Positions 5,406 through 8,232 of a DNA stretch of 8,232 nt are shown here, one piece after another. The notes below the pieces were generated by a model that was not told where the DNA came from, made no database searches, and was given only the letters and a program-made list of their open reading frames with translations. Source of the DNA: Ferruginibacter sp. Lineage in GTDB: Bacteria > Bacteroidota > Bacteroidia > Chitinophagales > Chitinophagaceae. The stretch is from assembly GCA_025357775.1 (NCBI GenBank), contig JANXOQ010000321.1, forward strand, positions 1 to 8,232. Direction: 5' to 3'. Both the position numbers and the translations under genes were made by a program. Numbering within the stretch: position 1 is the stretch's first letter; every line of letters begins with the position of its first letter.

Positions 5406-6368
5406 TTAGTATTTTCTATCAGTTGTATAGCGTACAAGCAATGCCAGCGCATCACTTACGTCAGACGAAGGAAATTGTTTTAAAATATTTAAAGCCTCAT
5501 CTCTGTATTCAAACATTTTTTGTTCTGCATATTTTATGCCACCAGTTTTTACAACAGTATCTATTACCCATTTTACTTTTTCTTTATCTGTATTGTTATT
5601 TTTTACAATGTAAATAATATCTCTCATTGTTTTTTTATCAACATTATTTAAAGTATAAATGAGCGGTAAAGTCATTTTTTTTTCCTTTATATCATTGCCT
5701 GTTGGTTTGCCAATATCTGCTGTACCATAGTCAAATAAATCATCTTTTATTTGAAAAGCAATGCCTGTTTTTTCACCAAACAATTTCATTTGCTCAGTTA
5801 TCTCATTACTTTGCGTAGTACTATAAGCTCCTACACCACATGCTGACGACAGGAGCGAAGCTGTTTTATTTCTAATAATTTCAAAATATACTGTTTCATC
5901 AATATTTAATTTTCTAGTTTTTTCTATTTGCAATAATTCACCCTCACTCATTTGCCTAATGGCATCACTCATAATATGTAACTGTTCAAATTCATTATTT
6001 GTTGTAGAAAGCAACAACCCTTTAGAAAGTAAGTAATCACCTACCAAAACAGCTATTTTATTTTTCCAAATTGCATTTATGGAGAAAAACCCTCGCCGTT
6101 CCATAGATTCATCTACCACATCATCGTGTACAAGTGTAGCAGTATGTAGCATTTCTACAAGGGCAGCTGCCCGGTATGTACTTTCATTTATATTTCCATG
6201 TAGTTTGGCACATAAAAATACAAACATCGGACGAAGTTGCTTGCCTTTTCGTTTGATAATATATTTCATTACAGTGTCCAATAAGGCAGTGTTGCTTTTT
6301 ACAGCCTCGGCAAATTTTGATTCGAAAACCTTTAATTCTTCCCCAATAATATTTGTTATAAATTTCAT
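5406..6368 (-). CDS. Long-chain all-trans polyprenyl diphosphate synthase
   Basis: This encodes a 320-residue trans-prenyltransferase that condenses isopentenyl diphosphate units onto an allylic primer. In this phylum the product most likely becomes the menaquinone side chain. Using the ATG at 6368, the substrate-binding GKQLRP lies at 42-47. The first Asp-rich motif is in LVHDDVVDE (Asp82, Asp83, Asp86) and the second in QIKDDLFDY (Asp209, Asp210, Asp213). GKPTGNDIKEKKMTLPL follows, as in IspB and HepT-type enzymes. Small residues before the first motif (HTATLVHDD) match long-chain synthases such as E. coli IspB and not farnesyl diphosphate synthases, but exact chain length (hexa-, hepta- or octaprenyl) cannot be fixed. 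A TTG at 6383 would add five residues, but the ATG is preferred. Family length is normal. The stop codon TAA abuts the TTG start of recJ, indicating a two-gene operon. No convincing promoter was found on the minus strand in the 240-base divergent gap. Confidence 0.95.
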   Translation of the reverse strand: MKFITNIIGEELKVFESKFAEAVKSNTALLDTVMKYIIKRKGKQLRPMFVFLCAKLHGNINESTYRAAALVEMLHTATLVHDDVVDESMERRGFFSINAIWKNKIAVLVGDYLLSKGLLLSTTNNEFEQLHIMSDAIRQMSEGELLQIEKTRKLNIDETVYFEIIRNKTASLLSSACGVGAYSTTQSNEITEQMKLFGEKTGIAFQIKDDLFDYGTADIGKPTGNDIKEKKMTLPLIYTLNNVDKKTMRDIIYIVKNNNTDKEKVKWVIDTVVKTGGIKYAEQKMFEYRDEALNILKQFPSSDVSDALALLVRYTTDRKY

Positions 6369-6530
6369 TTTTAGAAACGGCAAGTTAATGAAGCAATCTT
6401 TGAAAACATATTTTTTGTGCTAATAAAAGAATATGGTCTTTGAATATTGATATTGTGTAATATCTAATTTGTTTTTTAAAAAATATTTTTATTGCTTTTC
6501 GGTTAATTTTTGAATATTTAATAAAAAAAA

Positions 6531-6562
6531 TTTGTGCTTTTAAATCATCTTGTATACATTTG
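6531..6562 (+). promoter_or_regulatory. Bacteroidota-type sigma-ABfr promoter for the OmpA-family gene
   Basis: TTTG at 6531-6534 and TACATTTG at 6555-6562 (consensus TAnnTTTG) are separated by 20 bases. This matches the -33/-7 elements of the Bacteroidota primary sigma factor. Transcription would begin near 6567-6572, giving an AT-rich leader of about 40 bases before the ATG at 6609. No Shine-Dalgarno is present in that leader. Confidence 0.78.
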
Positions 6563-6608
6563 CAACAATCAATCAGTATATTTTCGAAAATTTAACAATC
6601 ATTAAGTT

Positions 6609-8232
6609 ATGGTAAGCAAAAAATTAACATTATTATTAACCCTTTGTATGCTAGTGTCTGCAAGTACTTTTGCACAAACTGCTACAAACAATGGGGGTAG
6701 TGGATATAGTATCTACGACTCTTCTGTAATCCCAAACAAAAGAATGGGACAAGCAAACGAATTTTGGAATAACAATTATTCCTTTCCTGCTAAACCACGT
6801 AATATGTGGGAAGTAGGTGTAAAAACTGGTTTTATGACAGTTAGTGGCGATGTAGCTACACAATTTTTAACAGCACCAAACTTTGGTGTTCATGTAAGAA
6901 AATCTTTCGGTTACTTATTTTCTCTTAGATTAGAGTACATCAATGGTTCTGCTAAAGGTTTAAATTGGCAGCCTTCTGAAAACTATTTTAGAAACCAAGC
7001 TTGGTCTAGAAATGGTTATTATGGCTTATACAGAGAAAACACTGGTCTTCTAAGACCTGCAACTATTGGCGCAAATGGTAATATAATAAATGCTGCCCCT
7101 ACAAAAGGGCGTGATCTTGTTTATTATAACTACAAAACTAAAATACAAGACTTAAGTTTACAAGGTATATTTACTGTTAACAATGTACGTTTTCACAAAC
7201 AAAAAACTGGTATAGTTTTGTACGGTGGTGCTGGTGTTGGACTTACTGCTTTCAACGTAATGGTTAATGCTAAAAACGATGGACAAGGTGGTACTGGTAA
7301 CGGTGACTATGCTAAATTATTTAAGGATGTAAATGATGCTCAAAATCTTGGGTTGTACCAAAATCGTAAGGCAATTATTACTGCTTTGAAAGCTGGTATG
7401 GATGATACCTATGAGACAGAAGCTGAGAGTGAAATATCTCCTGCTACTACTCGTCCTTTCTTAGGAAAAAATACACTAAAGCCTTCTGGTACTGTAATAG
7501 GTGGTGTAGCTTTTAAACTTGGTAATCGCATAAATTTAGCTATTGAAGACCGTTGGACATTTGTGAAAACAGATTTGTTAGACGGACAACAATGGCAAGA
7601 GAGCGCAAGAGGCGATGCTACTATGACCCGTGATTTCGATTCATATAATTTTCTTTCAATAGGTCTTAATTTTAACCTAGGTGCTAAATCTGCACAACCT
7701 TTATATTGGTTAAACCCACTTGATTATGCATACAGCGAATTAAATACGCCAAAGCATATGAAATTACCAAAGCCAGTGTTTAATGATGCGGATGGTGATG
7801 GTGTTATAGACCAAATGGACAAAGAACCAAATACACCAGCAGGTTGTCCTGTTGATACACATGGTGTTACAAAAGATACCGATGGTGATGGTGTTCCAGA
7901 TTGTAAAGATAAGCAATTGATTACTCCAACAGAGTGTCAACCAGTTGATGCTGACGGTATTGGCAAATGTCCAGATCCGAAGTGTTGTACTGATAAAAAA
8001 GCTGGTGAGTTACCAACTGCAAACTGCCCTACTGACTATCCAAGTCTTAAAGGTTCAATAAATGCAAATAATAAATCTTTCCTTGCAGCTGTAGCTACAA
8101 AAATGAAAGCAAATGCAACTTGTTCAATAACAATGACTGCATATTGTGGTACATCTAAATCTGCACAGAAAGCTTGTCAGAATAATTTAGATGCTGCTAA
8201 AAAGTACTTAACTGAAAAAGAAGGTATTAGTA
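6609..8232 (+). CDS. OmpA-family outer-membrane protein: beta-barrel, TSP3-type calcium repeats, OmpA-like end (3' end outside window)
   Basis: An open frame of 541 codons runs off the right edge without a stop. The N-terminus (VSKKLTLLLTLCMLVSASTFA) is a Sec signal peptide with probable cleavage after Ala22. Residues about 50-365 are a predicted outer-membrane beta-barrel, with alternating strands such as NMWEVGVKTGFMTVSGDV, VRKSFGYLFSLRLEY, TGIVLYGGAGVGL and FLSIGLNFNLGA, followed by the linker PLYWLNPLDY (364-373). Two thrombospondin type-3 repeats, DADGDGVID (393-401) and DTDGDGVPD (423-431), should bind calcium. A cysteine-rich spacer follows (KCPDPKCC), and from about 475 an OmpA-like domain begins. 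By family knowledge, such proteins tie the outer membrane to the cell wall. The usual peptidoglycan-contact Asp and Arg appear replaced in the visible part (AYCGTSKS and NNLDAAKKYL), so cell-wall binding may be weak or altered. Start ATG 6609 is supported by the signal peptide and the promoter upstream. Transcribed divergently from the prenyl synthase-recJ pair. Confidence 0.92.
   Translation, partial: MVSKKLTLLLTLCMLVSASTFAQTATNNGGSGYSIYDSSVIPNKRMGQANEFWNNNYSFPAKPRNMWEVGVKTGFMTVSGDVATQFLTAPNFGVHVRKSFGYLFSLRLEYINGSAKGLNWQPSENYFRNQAWSRNGYYGLYRENTGLLRPATIGANGNIINAAPTKGRDLVYYNYKTKIQDLSLQGIFTVNNVRFHKQKTGIVLYGGAGVGLTAFNVMVNAKNDGQGGTGNGDYAKLFKDVNDAQNLGLYQNRKAIITALKAGMDDTYETEAESEISPATTRPFLGKNTLKPSGTVIGGVAFKLGNRINLAIEDRWTFVKTDLLDGQQWQESARGDATMTRDFDSYNFLSIGLNFNLGAKSAQPLYWLNPLDYAYSELNTPKHMKLPKPVFNDADGDGVIDQMDKEPNTPAGCPVDTHGVTKDTDGDGVPDCKDKQLITPTECQPVDADGIGKCPDPKCCTDKKAGELPTANCPTDYPSLKGSINANNKSFLAAVATKMKANATCSITMTAYCGTSKSAQKACQNNLDAAKKYLTEKEGIS

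Noticed and set aside
6369..6383. TTG at 6383 as the start of the polyprenyl synthase
   Set aside because: The ATG at 6368 gives the usual family length, and nothing in the sequence favours the longer form.
6384..6530. Promoter for the minus-strand synthase-recJ operon
   Set aside because: The best match, TATGTTTT on the minus strand near 6405-6412, lacks the G and has no TTG element about 20 bases upstream. It is too weak to call.
1..8232. CRISPR array, tRNA, rRNA, prophage, toxin-antitoxin or defence genes
   Set aside because: I looked on both strands and found no regular spaced repeats, no cloverleaf, no rRNA sequence and no proteins of those classes.

Overview
The window looks like ordinary chromosome from an AT-rich member of the Bacteroidota, most likely a Chitinophagaceae-type organism. 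Four things point that way. The genes lack Shine-Dalgarno sequences. A good Bacteroidota promoter (TTTG, 20 bases, TAnnTTTG) lies upstream of the last gene. That last gene is an outer-membrane protein with a Bacteroidota-style layout of barrel, calcium-binding repeats and OmpA-like end. C/G-rich palindromes of a kind common in this phylum lie between and inside genes. The taxonomic call rests on recognition, not on a search.

Layout from left to right. Positions 1-285 hold the 3' end of the ribosome-associated GTPase gene typA (bipA), closed by a hairpin terminator. A 441-base intergenic region follows, with a large imperfect stem-loop (400-525) and a 13-bp inverted repeat with a 9-base spacer (625-659) just before htpG. 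The chaperone gene htpG (727-2646, +) is complete and ends in a strong terminator. A short palindromic-repeat block (about 2745-2826) and a further hairpin separate it from a convergent class I SAM-dependent methyltransferase (2849-3505, -). Upstream of that on the minus strand lie recJ (3648-5405, -) and a long-chain polyprenyl diphosphate synthase gene (5406-6368, -). These two are arranged as an operon in which the TTG start of recJ directly follows the synthase stop codon. Divergent from them, an OmpA-family outer-membrane protein gene starts at 6609 and runs off the right edge.

The genes are housekeeping: translation GTPase, protein folding, DNA repair, isoprenoid side chain for menaquinone, and envelope structure. 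I see no defence system, CRISPR array, prophage, complete insertion sequence, tRNA or rRNA, and no sign of a new multi-gene system. The unusual signals are small. Repeat-like C/G-rich palindromic sequence appears to have been absorbed in frame into htpG, at the linker between its first two domains, and into the C-terminal tail of recJ. A CIRCE-like but non-CIRCE inverted repeat stands before the heat-shock gene. An unexplained structured element lies in the typA-htpG gap. The visible part of the OmpA-like domain appears to lack the usual peptidoglycan-contact residues.
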